Below, one piece after another: positions 17,364 through 25,090 of a stretch of 64,000 bases of DNA. The number at the start of each line of letters is the position of its first letter. The first letter of the stretch is position 1. The DNA is from GCA-002712045 sp028112705 (GTDB lineage Bacteria; Pseudomonadota; Alphaproteobacteria; Rhodobacterales; Rhodobacteraceae), in contig JAOGYN010000010.1 of the NCBI GenBank assembly GCA_028112705.1, positions 16,796-80,795 on the forward strand, written 5' to 3'. The notes under the pieces are model-generated. The model did no database searches. It saw nothing but the letters and a program-made list of their open reading frames with translations, and was not told where the DNA came from. The position numbers were made by a program, and so were the translations under genes.

Positions 17364-17429
17364 ATGAAAGTATTTGCATGCAGACTATTAAAAACCCATC
17401 AGTTTCCAAAAATATTAAAGATAAATTAA
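17364..17429 (+). CDS. Possible 21-residue leader peptide overlapping the uvrB start
   Basis: An ATG at 17364 sits three bases after the only strong AAGGA ribosome binding site ahead of uvrB and opens a 21-codon frame, MKVFACRLLKTHQFPKILKIN. It overlaps the first 17 codons of uvrB in another frame. It may be a chance frame that merely uses the uvrB site, or a leader peptide coupling ribosomes to uvrB translation. There is no homology support. Confidence 0.2.
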   Translation: MKVFACRLLKTHQFPKILKIN

Positions 17430-19564
17430 AACTGGAAGGTGGAAAAAAATTTATAATGGAGACTCCCTTTAATCCAGCAGGGGATCAACCAAAAGCTATT
17501 TCAGAATTGTACGAAGGTCTTAATGCAGGCGAGCAGACCCAAGTTCTCCTAGGGGCGACAGGAACAGGTAAGACTTTTACTATGGCAAAAGTAATTGAAG
17601 CAACCCAGCGCCCTGCTATTATTTTAGCACCTAATAAAACGTTAGCAGCACAACTTTATGGCGAATTTAAGAGTTATTTTCCTAATAATTCTGTAGAATA
17701 TTTTGTAAGTTTTTATGATTACTATCAACCAGAAGCTTACGTAGCTCGCACAGATACTTACATCGAAAAAGAAAGCACAATTAATGAACAGATTGATCGT
17801 ATGCGTCACTCAGCAACCCGTTCTTTATTAGAACGAGATGATGTCATAATTGTAGCTTCTATTAGCTGTATTTACGGCATTGGGTCTGTTGAAACCTATG
17901 GGACAATGATCCAAGAGCTCGAAGCAAATAATAATTATGAACAGCGTAAAATCATGGCAGATCTAATAGCCCAACAATACAAAAGAAATGATAATTCTTT
18001 TTCTAGAGGAACATTCAGGGTTAGAGGGGATAGTTTAGAAATTTGGCCTGCCCATCTTGAAGATCGAGGTTGGAGATTATCTTTTTTTGGTGACGAGCTT
18101 GAAACAATTACTGAATTTGATACGTTAACTGGTGCAAAAACATCTTTTTTAGAAAAAATAAGAATTTATGCAAACTCACATTACGTCATCCCACGCCCTA
18201 CTCAACAGCAGGCAATAAAAAACATACGAAAAGAGCTAACATCACGCCTAAAATATCTTGAAAAGGAAGGTAAACTATTAGAAGCACAAAGATTAGAACA
18301 AAGGTGTAATTTTGATTTAGAAATGCTTGAAGCTACAGGTTCATGCTCGGGTATTGAAAATTACTCTCGCTATCTTACAGGGCGAGAACCAGGGGAGCCA
18401 CCACCCACACTATTTGAATATATCCCAGATCATGCATTGGTTTTTGCAGATGAAAGTCACGTATCTATTCCACAGATAAATGGAATGTACAAAGGGGATT
18501 ACAAGCGTAAATTTAATCTCTCTGAACATGGGTTTCGTTTGCCATCTTGCATGGACAACAGACCATTAAAATTTGAGGAATGGGATGCTATGCGTCCTCA
18601 AACAATCTGCGTTTCAGCCACACCATCAAATTGGGAGATGGAGCAGTCTGATGGTGTCTTTGCAGAGCAAATTATTCGTCCCACAGGACTTTTAGATCCA
18701 CCAGTAGAGATAAGACCTGTAGAAATGCAAGTTGATGACTTGCTTGAAGAAGTTAGAAAAGTAAGCCTTCAAGGTCTTAGAACTTTGGTAACAACCCTTA
18801 CAAAGCGAATGGCTGAAGATCTGACTGAATACATGCATGAACAAGGGATAAGAGTACGTTATATGCACTCAGATATAGACACCTTAGAAAGAATAGAAAT
18901 CCTAAGAGATCTAAGACTTGGTACTTTTGATGTATTAATTGGAATAAACTTATTACGGGAAGGTTTGGATATACCAGAATGCGGTCTAGTTGCTATTTTA
19001 GATGCTGACAAAGAAGGTTTTTTGAGATCTCAGACATCCCTTGTTCAAACTATTGGAAGAGCTGCAAGGAATTCTGAAGGTAGGGTCATTATGTATGCTG
19101 ACCGCATCACTGGATCAATGGAACGTGCATTAGATGAAACAAACAGACGGCGGGAAAAACAGCATCAATATAATTTAGATAATAACATAACTCCTGAGAC
19201 TATTAAAAAAAACGTACAGGATGTTCTTGCAGGTTTATATAAAGGAGATACTGACTCATCGCGCATCACAGCTACTGTAGAAAAACCTTTAGTTGGTGCT
19301 AATTTAACCAAACATCTAGAAAGCTTGAGAACAGATATGTTAAAAGCGGCCGAAAATTTAGAATTTGAAGAGGCCGCCAGGATAAGAGACGAAGTTAGGC
19401 GATTAGAAACAGTGGAGCTTACAATTTCAAATGATCCACTTGCACGCCAATCAGCAATAGAAGCTGAAGTTGAAAAATCACAAGTGGTGAAGGGGCGATC
19501 TAGCGCTGGACGTGCGGGTACTTTCAACAAAAAAGGAAAATCACAACGCTCTGCAAAATTTTAA
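17378..19564 (+). CDS. uvrB: Excinuclease ABC subunit B
   Basis: UvrB is the damage-verifying helicase-like subunit of nucleotide excision repair, loaded by UvrA and cut with UvrC. The 728-residue protein has Walker A GATGTGKT near residue 60, the beta-hairpin region with YYQPEAYVARTDTYIEKE, motif II DESHVS near 357, helicase motif VI QTIGRAARN, and a C-terminal UVR domain (EFEEAARIRDEVRRLE, about residues 660-675). I keep the ATG at 17378 because the extension ending KLEGGKKF is typical of alphaproteobacterial UvrB. The nearest clear ribosome binding site is 17 bases upstream, further than usual. The gene is monocistronic, with a dyad after its stop. Confidence 0.96.
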   Translation: MQTIKNPSVSKNIKDKLKLEGGKKFIMETPFNPAGDQPKAISELYEGLNAGEQTQVLLGATGTGKTFTMAKVIEATQRPAIILAPNKTLAAQLYGEFKSYFPNNSVEYFVSFYDYYQPEAYVARTDTYIEKESTINEQIDRMRHSATRSLLERDDVIIVASISCIYGIGSVETYGTMIQELEANNNYEQRKIMADLIAQQYKRNDNSFSRGTFRVRGDSLEIWPAHLEDRGWRLSFFGDELETITEFDTLTGAKTSFLEKIRIYANSHYVIPRPTQQQAIKNIRKELTSRLKYLEKEGKLLEAQRLEQRCNFDLEMLEATGSCSGIENYSRYLTGREPGEPPPTLFEYIPDHALVFADESHVSIPQINGMYKGDYKRKFNLSEHGFRLPSCMDNRPLKFEEWDAMRPQTICVSATPSNWEMEQSDGVFAEQIIRPTGLLDPPVEIRPVEMQVDDLLEEVRKVSLQGLRTLVTTLTKRMAEDLTEYMHEQGIRVRYMHSDIDTLERIEILRDLRLGTFDVLIGINLLREGLDIPECGLVAILDADKEGFLRSQTSLVQTIGRAARNSEGRVIMYADRITGSMERALDETNRRREKQHQYNLDNNITPETIKKNVQDVLAGLYKGDTDSSRITATVEKPLVGANLTKHLESLRTDMLKAAENLEFEEAARIRDEVRRLETVELTISNDPLARQSAIEAEVEKSQVVKGRSSAGRAGTFNKKGKSQRSAKF

Positions 19565-19590
19565 TACTTTGTATTTCGTATAAATAACGT

Positions 19591-19618
19591 TTGATAAATG
19601 ATTAATTTCATTTATCAA
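19591..19618. repeat. Perfect 11-bp inverted repeat after uvrB
   Basis: TTGATAAATGA at 19591-19601 and TCATTTATCAA at 19608-19618 are exact reverse complements around a six-base loop. The stem is AT-rich and no T-run follows, so it is not a textbook terminator. It could still protect the 3' end of uvrB mRNA, or be an operator for the small exported protein gene that starts 36 bases further on. Confidence 0.6.
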
Positions 19619-19653
19619 CTATCCTACACCGGGCTGAATAAAGGAGAAATAAA

Positions 19654-19881
19654 ATGAAGAAACTAATAGCCATCCTAGCAGTAGCATTAGCCATACCAAC
19701 AATGGGCTTTGCTGAAGAACAGTATCCAAAAGAAATTTGTAAACAGATGTATGATACAATTGGAGTATTTCTTCAAATAGCTGATAAAGCTTGGAAATCA
19801 CAGGACGAAGAAAAAGCACTACTTTATTCAACAGCAGCAGCTAATTATGCAACTGTATACGAGACAACTTGCAAACGATAA
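19654..19881 (+). CDS. Small exported protein of unknown function
   Basis: The 75-residue product begins with a clear Sec signal peptide (MKKLIAILAVALAIPTMGFA, cleavage probably after residue 20). The mature part of about 55 residues is predicted to be helical and has two cysteines, near residues 29 and 73, that could form a disulfide. AAAGGAGA lies just upstream of the ATG. I do not recognise the family. It is probably transcribed on its own between uvrB and the MFS gene. A periplasmic location is the only safe statement about its role. Confidence 0.72.
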   Translation: MKKLIAILAVALAIPTMGFAEEQYPKEICKQMYDTIGVFLQIADKAWKSQDEEKALLYSTAAANYATVYETTCKR

Positions 19882-19960
19882 GTAATACACTTGGCTACAC
19901 CTTACTTGCCATACATTAAAATAAAGTTTCTTATAAAATCGGAAATATTTTAAAGGTCTG

Positions 19961-21244
19961 TTGGAATTGTCAGCCAATATTATAATCAATGAAACTTCTA
20001 ATTTAGGTGGCAAAAAAGCCTGGCTAATTTGGTCTTTAGCAGCAATAGCATTTGGATATGCTTTTTTGCACCGCGTTGCTCCAGGGGTCATGGTTCATGA
20101 TTTAATGCGTGACTTTGCAATAAGTGGAACAATGCTAGGTGCTCTCTCTGCATTATATTTTTATCCATATTTTCTTTTGCAAATCCCTTTGGGTGCCTTA
20201 CTTGATGTTTTGGGAACTCGTTATTTACTCTCCTTTGCTTTATTTTTAGCAGCATTGGGATCTATATTATTTGGGTCAGCAAATAACATAGAGATGGCAT
20301 ATCTTGGTAGGTTTTTAATAGGTGTTGGTTGCAGTGTTGGTTTCCTATCTGCCCTAACCCTCACAAGTAAATGGTTTCCAAAAAATAGGTTCGCGCTTTT
20401 GTCAGGCTTGACGATGCTAATTGCCATGATGGGCGCTATCTTGGGTCAAGCACCATTAGCACTGTTTATTTCCAATTTTGGTTGGAGATCAAGCATGTGG
20501 GTTTTAAGTATTTTTGGAATAATTCTTAGCCTTTTAGTTCTTATAATTGTGAGAAACGAACCAGGGGAAAAAATAAAACCACAAGTGATAAAAAATCCTT
20601 GGATGCAAATGCTTCAAAGCCTTCGTAAGGCATCAAGATCTTTTGAAATGTGGAAAATAGCTCTAGTTGCTGCCTCAATGAGTGGTCCAATGTTAACGCT
20701 TGGTGGATTGTGGGGAACACCTTACTTAATGAGTGCCTATGACCTTGGTAGATCAGAAGCCGCATTTTTAACATCATTTTTACTTTTTGGATGGGCTTTT
20801 GCCGCCCCATGTTTTGGATGGTTTTCTGATTTCTTAGGTCGGCGAAAGCCCATATTAATTGGAGGGTCAGCAGTCTTATCACTTACCCTTGGCTTGATAA
20901 TACTTATCCCCAGTACCAATCTTTACTTTACATTAGTATTATTCATACTGATTGGAGCATCTGGCTCAGTAATGGTAAGTGCCTTTGCTTTAGTTAAAGA
21001 AGCAATATCAAAAGAAGCTCAAGGATCGGCTGTTGGCATTGTAAATGCAATGACCGTCGCAGCGGGAGCAATTCTTCAGCCATTTGTTGGCTTAATTTTA
21101 GACCTTAGGTGGGATGGTTTAATGTTAAATGGGGCGAGGATCTTTAACGAAACTGATTACCGTTTTGCATTTACAATTGTATTTGTATCATCCCTGATAG
21201 GTTTTTTTGTTAGTGTTACTCTTAAAGAACAACCCAAATTATAA
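19961..21244 (+). CDS. Major facilitator superfamily transporter
   Basis: This is a 427-residue membrane protein with about twelve hydrophobic segments and the MFS layout of two six-helix halves. The loop after helix 2 reads GALLDVLGTRYLL, and the equivalent loop of the second half reads GWFSDFLGRRKPIL, both variants of the MFS signature. The start appears to be TTG at 19961 with AAAGG upstream. The next in-frame ATG would cut off the first helix. The substrate is not predictable; the sequence resembles the anion/organic acid branch more than drug exporters. The nuclease-like gene follows after 16 bases. Confidence 0.85.
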   Translation: MELSANIIINETSNLGGKKAWLIWSLAAIAFGYAFLHRVAPGVMVHDLMRDFAISGTMLGALSALYFYPYFLLQIPLGALLDVLGTRYLLSFALFLAALGSILFGSANNIEMAYLGRFLIGVGCSVGFLSALTLTSKWFPKNRFALLSGLTMLIAMMGAILGQAPLALFISNFGWRSSMWVLSIFGIILSLLVLIIVRNEPGEKIKPQVIKNPWMQMLQSLRKASRSFEMWKIALVAASMSGPMLTLGGLWGTPYLMSAYDLGRSEAAFLTSFLLFGWAFAAPCFGWFSDFLGRRKPILIGGSAVLSLTLGLIILIPSTNLYFTLVLFILIGASGSVMVSAFALVKEAISKEAQGSAVGIVNAMTVAAGAILQPFVGLILDLRWDGLMLNGARIFNETDYRFAFTIVFVSSLIGFFVSVTLKEQPKL

Positions 21245-21260
21245 AAAAAGAAATCACAAA

Positions 21261-21761
21261 TTGAAATTTTTAAAATCAAGAGCTTTATATTTAATAATAA
21301 TATCCATCATTCTTTTTGGTTTTCTTGGAAAAACAATACAAAGAGAACAGAATACAGAAAATGTGGGTAATGATAAAACTCTTTCCTCAAACAATTATAA
21401 TTTTTCAGGAACTGTAGATAGGGTTCGAGACGGAGATACTATTGTCGTAAACAACACCCCGATACGCTTAAGTGGCGTAACTTGTGATGAAATTGGTAGC
21501 CCACTTGGTGATAAGGCTAAGTTGTTTCTGAAAGCAAAAATAACCTCAAAAAATGCTAGATGCTTTCTTAATGGGGAGAAAAGTTATGATCGCAAGATTG
21601 GAAAGTGTTTGGTTGAAGACTTTGGCGATGTAGGTGCATTTATGATTAAATCAAAACTTTGCGGTAGGTGTCCAAGGTACGACAAAGAAGAGATTTACTT
21701 GGGATTGCAAAACTCAATTGGAATGTTTGTAGGCAAGATGCCAAATTATTGTAAACTCTAG
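21261..21761 (+). CDS. Membrane-anchored thermonuclease-like (SNase) protein
   Basis: The likely product is 166 residues, starting at TTG 21261. The frame is open further upstream, but that part overlaps the MFS gene. An N-terminal signal anchor (about residues 7-23) precedes an SNase fold: RVRDGDTIVV, then IRLSGVTCDEIG, then YDRKIGKCLVEDFG. By hand alignment the catalytic Arg and Glu of staphylococcal nuclease and the second Arg are kept, while the calcium-ligand Asp of the DTPE region is Thr. Five cysteines in the mature part suggest disulfides and an exported domain. It may cleave nucleic acid outside the cytoplasm or have lost activity. No nearby partner clarifies its role. Confidence 0.72.
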   Translation: MKFLKSRALYLIIISIILFGFLGKTIQREQNTENVGNDKTLSSNNYNFSGTVDRVRDGDTIVVNNTPIRLSGVTCDEIGSPLGDKAKLFLKAKITSKNARCFLNGEKSYDRKIGKCLVEDFGDVGAFMIKSKLCGRCPRYDKEEIYLGLQNSIGMFVGKMPNYCKL

Positions 21762-21818
21762 GGATAATTTATTCTTCGTTGAACGTGCCAAGTTGCCAAT
21801 TAAACCTAAATATTAGTC

Positions 21819-22736
21819 TCATAGCACTTCTCCACCATTTTCCAACCAATAGCGGCAATCTGTGCTCAAAGCCTTATCGCAAGCTAATTCATAAAGCTTT
21901 AGTTCTTCCAATGATAATATGTCTTTCCATCGTCCGTTTATACCTTTGTGGATAAAAGTCTGTGCACCCCCTTTCCAGCTGGTACCACCATCCGGAACAT
22001 AAGTTTCAGCAGCTGCTCGCATCGCAGTCAAAGATATTTTTCCCTCAACATCTTTTATCCGTGACAGATCAATATCAATATCTAAGAAATTAGCTATTTT
22101 AGCTATCGACACTTTTATATCTTTTTTCATATCCGCATAATTTAAAAATAGAATATTAGGTAAATGACGATAGTTCCACCATGATTGAACTCCTTGCAGA
22201 TGTGACCAAAAAGGATAACCATCACTTTCCCAATCAAACCATCCTTTAGTGCACCACTCTCTCCAATAAGTATGAAAATCTTCTGGCGGTTGGGGAAACT
22301 CATCACCTATCAATCCAGACGAATTAATAAAATCATAAACTTCTGGCGTGTAATTTAAATGGTGATTCCATAAAGATAAGGCAACATCTCTGCCATCACG
22401 ACTTACGTATATGTATTTGATCTCTGGAAAAAAATGTAAAGCATCTAATGGTAGATGGGTTTTAATCACTCTGCGATGCTTTTGCTCATTTAGCTCCCTC
22501 ATAATCACATCAATTGGAATATCGGTCGAGTCTAACCAGGGGCTGAATTCTGTTACTTTTTTGGGAAAATCTTGATTTGGAAATAAAAGGTTTACAACTA
22601 ATGCTTGCGTCCATGTAGTACCAGCTTTTAAAGTCGTCGCTATGCATATATCATTGTTACGTGGGATGAAACCTGTCCATCGTTCACTATCGATATGATG
22701 GTTTTGAAACATTAAAGTCTTACTGGGATATTTCAT
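21819..22736 (-). CDS. PAPS-dependent sulfotransferase family protein
   Basis: The 305-residue protein belongs to the cytosolic sulfotransferase family (Sulfotransfer_1). The 5'-phosphosulfate loop TTLKAGTTWTQALV lies at about residues 34-47 and the 3'-phosphate motif YIYVSRDGRDVALSLWNHH at about 109-127. The C-terminal segment GTSWKGGAQTFIHKGINGRW resembles the RKG PAPS-binding region. Such enzymes transfer sulfonate from PAPS to an alcohol or amine acceptor. The acceptor is unknown, and no polysaccharide or lipid genes adjoin it. It is a single gene convergent with the nuclease gene and divergent from puuD. Confidence 0.88.
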   Translation of the reverse strand: MKYPSKTLMFQNHHIDSERWTGFIPRNNDICIATTLKAGTTWTQALVVNLLFPNQDFPKKVTEFSPWLDSTDIPIDVIMRELNEQKHRRVIKTHLPLDALHFFPEIKYIYVSRDGRDVALSLWNHHLNYTPEVYDFINSSGLIGDEFPQPPEDFHTYWREWCTKGWFDWESDGYPFWSHLQGVQSWWNYRHLPNILFLNYADMKKDIKVSIAKIANFLDIDIDLSRIKDVEGKISLTAMRAAAETYVPDGGTSWKGGAQTFIHKGINGRWKDILSLEELKLYELACDKALSTDCRYWLENGGEVL

Positions 22737-22842
22737 TATTTCTCCTAAATTAACAAATTATTTGAAACTTAGTAATTTCATTTAATTTTGAAAAGTCAAT
22801 AAAATGTGGATGCTTAAAGATCTCCTTATTTTTAAATTATTT

Positions 22843-22870
22843 TTGATAGTGAAGGCTTATTTTATATATT
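22843..22870 (+). promoter_or_regulatory. Candidate puuD promoter
   Basis: TTGATA at 22843-22848 and TATATT at 22865-22870 are 16 bases apart, about 50 bases ahead of the puuD start. The surrounding DNA is AT-rich, so this is a weak prediction. Confidence 0.3.
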
Positions 22871-22919
22871 TTCAAAAGAATACAATATAAGTGATATCTA
22901 AGAACGTTTGGAGTCAACA

Positions 22920-24137
22920 ATGTATGAATACGCTATAATTTGGGAATGGCTGAGTTTTGCTGCTAGATGGCTTCACGTTATCACAGCTATCGCATGGATT
23001 GGATCTTCATTCTATTTTATCGCCTTAGATTTAAGTCTACAAAAAAATCCCAACCTGCCCAAGAACGTACATGGAGAAGAATGGCAAGTACATGGTGGTG
23101 GCTTCTACCATATCCAAAAATATTTAGTTGCCCCAGCAGAACTACCAACCCATCTCACATGGTTTAAATGGGAAAGTTATGCAACCTGGGTTTCTGGCTT
23201 TGCGCTGATGTGCATAGTTTATTATGCTGGTGCAGATTTATATTTGATTGATAGAAATCTTTGGGATGTTGAGCCTTGGGTTGGAATACTAACCTCAATT
23301 GGTACAATAGTTATTTCATATTTGATTTATGATCTTTTATGCAAATCAAAATTGGGGCAACAGCCCACATTATTGATGGTATTGCTGTATTTTATTTTAA
23401 TTTTCGCGGCTTGGGGTTATACTCAGATTTTTACTGGTAGAGCAGCTTTTCTGCACCTTGGTGCAATCACTGCAACAATTATGTCATGTAATGTTTTCAT
23501 GGTAATTATTCCAAACCAAAAAGTAGTGGTGGCAGATTTAATTGCTAATAAGACACCAGATCCAAAATATGGTAAAATCGCAAAGCTTAGGTCAACTCAC
23601 AACAATTATCTAACTTTGCCAGTAATTTTCTTAATGCTATCAAACCATTATCCTTTAGCATTTGGAACAGAATATAATTGGGTTATTGCAAGTTTGGTTT
23701 TCTTAATGGGTGTCACTATAAGACATTATTTTAATTCTATGCATGCCAGATCTGGAAAACCCACATGGACATGGGCTGTAACAATAATTATATTTCTAAT
23801 AATAATGTGGTTATCAACTGTTCCAAAAATCCTTAATACTAACATTAGCAAAATTCCAAAAAGTTCGGAAAGATTCTTAGAATCTCAGGAATTTGAGAAC
23901 GTACAGGATATAATATTAACTCGATGCTCAATGTGTCATGCGGTAGAACCAGGATATATGGGTATTCATACAGCACCAAAAAATGTATTGTTGGAGACTA
24001 AAGAGCAAATAGCTCGTTATGCTCGAGATATATACCTCCAAGCGGGTCGTAGCAACGCTATGCCACCTGCAAATGTGTCTTGGATGGAAAAAGCCGAGAG
24101 AGCTTTACTCGTTAAATGGTATGAAGAATCTCTTTAG
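22920..24137 (+). CDS. puuD: Membrane-bound urate oxidase with C-terminal cytochrome c
   Basis: PuuD oxidises urate to 5-hydroxyisourate, passing electrons to a cytochrome c domain rather than to oxygen directly. The 405-residue protein has eight or so membrane spans (DUF989/urate oxidase N domain) with conserved histidines in ARWLHVITAIAWIGSS and GGGFYHIQKYLVAP. It ends in a cytochrome c domain with haem motif CSMCH at residues 336-340 and a probable Met ligand in SNAMPPANVSWM. I use the ATG at 22920, which has TGGAG in front; a TTG 12 bases earlier overlaps that site. It supplies the urate step between XdhAB and UraH, encoded 10 kb away. Confidence 0.93.
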   Translation: MYEYAIIWEWLSFAARWLHVITAIAWIGSSFYFIALDLSLQKNPNLPKNVHGEEWQVHGGGFYHIQKYLVAPAELPTHLTWFKWESYATWVSGFALMCIVYYAGADLYLIDRNLWDVEPWVGILTSIGTIVISYLIYDLLCKSKLGQQPTLLMVLLYFILIFAAWGYTQIFTGRAAFLHLGAITATIMSCNVFMVIIPNQKVVVADLIANKTPDPKYGKIAKLRSTHNNYLTLPVIFLMLSNHYPLAFGTEYNWVIASLVFLMGVTIRHYFNSMHARSGKPTWTWAVTIIIFLIIMWLSTVPKILNTNISKIPKSSERFLESQEFENVQDIILTRCSMCHAVEPGYMGIHTAPKNVLLETKEQIARYARDIYLQAGRSNAMPPANVSWMEKAERALLVKWYEESL

Positions 24138-24161
24138 TTAATACCCATTGAGAAACGTAAA

Positions 24162-24449
24162 TTATTTCAATTCCATTTCAATAAATGACATTTGACTGGC
24201 GCCATTATTTATTACGTTGTGCTTAATACCTTTTACTCTTCGATATGCTGTTCCCGCTGGAACTAAAACCTCACGACTAGAACCGTCACTTTCTTCCAGC
24301 ATCATTGGACAATCCACTATCGCTGTAATGACATAATCATATTCGTGTTGATGCCAACCTGTTTCTGAACCAGCTTCAAAATCAAAACGTGTAACCCTTA
24401 CTCTGTCATCATCAATCAATAAAGTATCTATTGCTTTTGTTCTATTCAT
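24162..24449 (-). CDS. Small cupin-fold protein
   Basis: The 95-residue protein is a single cupin barrel. The first motif is seen as GSETGWHQHEYDYVITAI (about residues 28-45) and the second around YRRVKGIKHNVINNG (about 69-83), giving His and Glu candidates for a metal site. Small cupins of this type occur in many alphaproteobacterial genomes without known function; some bind organic acids or stabilise partner enzymes. It lies 30 bases downstream of the next gene on the same strand and is probably co-transcribed with it. It is convergent with puuD, with 24 bases between the ends. Confidence 0.75.
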   Translation of the reverse strand: MNRTKAIDTLLIDDDRVRVTRFDFEAGSETGWHQHEYDYVITAIVDCPMMLEESDGSSREVLVPAGTAYRRVKGIKHNVINNGASQMSFIEMELK

Positions 24450-24479
24450 TTTTCTACCTTTAAATAGTTGATTTTATTC

Positions 24480-24902
24480 TTAATGAATAATTACCTTTGA
24501 GTAACTACTCCAATTTGTTGGTTTATCTTTTTCTGAAACAAAGACAGTTTGACTAATTGTCATTTGATTATACGAATTTGACAAATTTCGTCTAACCTCC
24601 ATAACTTTAATCCCATTTTTATAAGCTATTGTGTTGAGCTCTCTTTCTGAAACGATTGTCGAAGACAAACTGTCAGCTAAATCTCCACCCTTAAATGGCA
24701 TTGCCAAATTATCTGGTCTACTTTTAAAAATAAAATCATGTCGTTCCCCAGTATTATCAAGCCAAACCATTTGAAATAGCAAATCTTTAGTTTTTTGAGT
24801 AATTTGATAGTGCCCATCCACGGGTGGAGCGCCTTGCTCATATACACAAGATCCTTTTATTAACGACCATTTTCCTAAAAATTGTTTAAATATCTTTTCC
24901 AT
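24480..24902 (-). CDS. Protein of unknown function, lipocalin-like beta-barrel suspected
   Basis: I do not recognise a named family. The 140-residue protein has no signal peptide or membrane span. The pattern FKQFLGKWSLIKGS near the N-terminus, followed by alternating hydrophobic strands (GHYQITQ, LLFQMVWLD, HDFIFKSR, MTISQTVFVS), suggests a small up-and-down beta-barrel of the lipocalin or FABP-like kind. TTGGAG lies upstream of the ATG. It precedes the cupin gene by 30 bases on the same strand. A ligand-binding role is possible but is only a fold guess. Confidence 0.6.
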   Translation of the reverse strand: MEKIFKQFLGKWSLIKGSCVYEQGAPPVDGHYQITQKTKDLLFQMVWLDNTGERHDFIFKSRPDNLAMPFKGGDLADSLSSTIVSERELNTIAYKNGIKVMEVRRNLSNSYNQMTISQTVFVSEKDKPTNWSSYSKVIIH

Positions 24903-25090
24903 CTTTTCTCCAATTTGGAAGATATTCCCATTAACAGCTTACAACACAGCTAACTAATAACTCCCTTAAGAACCTTTTACATAATTTATACGCATTTTTA
25001 ATCACAAATAAATAAAATGTTAATTGAGAACTTGATCTTTATTAGAATTTAATCCCAATATTTAAAATAATCAATTATGTATAGGTCGCT

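Noticed and set aside
20541..20882. Minus-strand frame of 113 codons opposite the MFS gene
   Set aside because: It is antisense to conserved transmembrane segments and has no family features.
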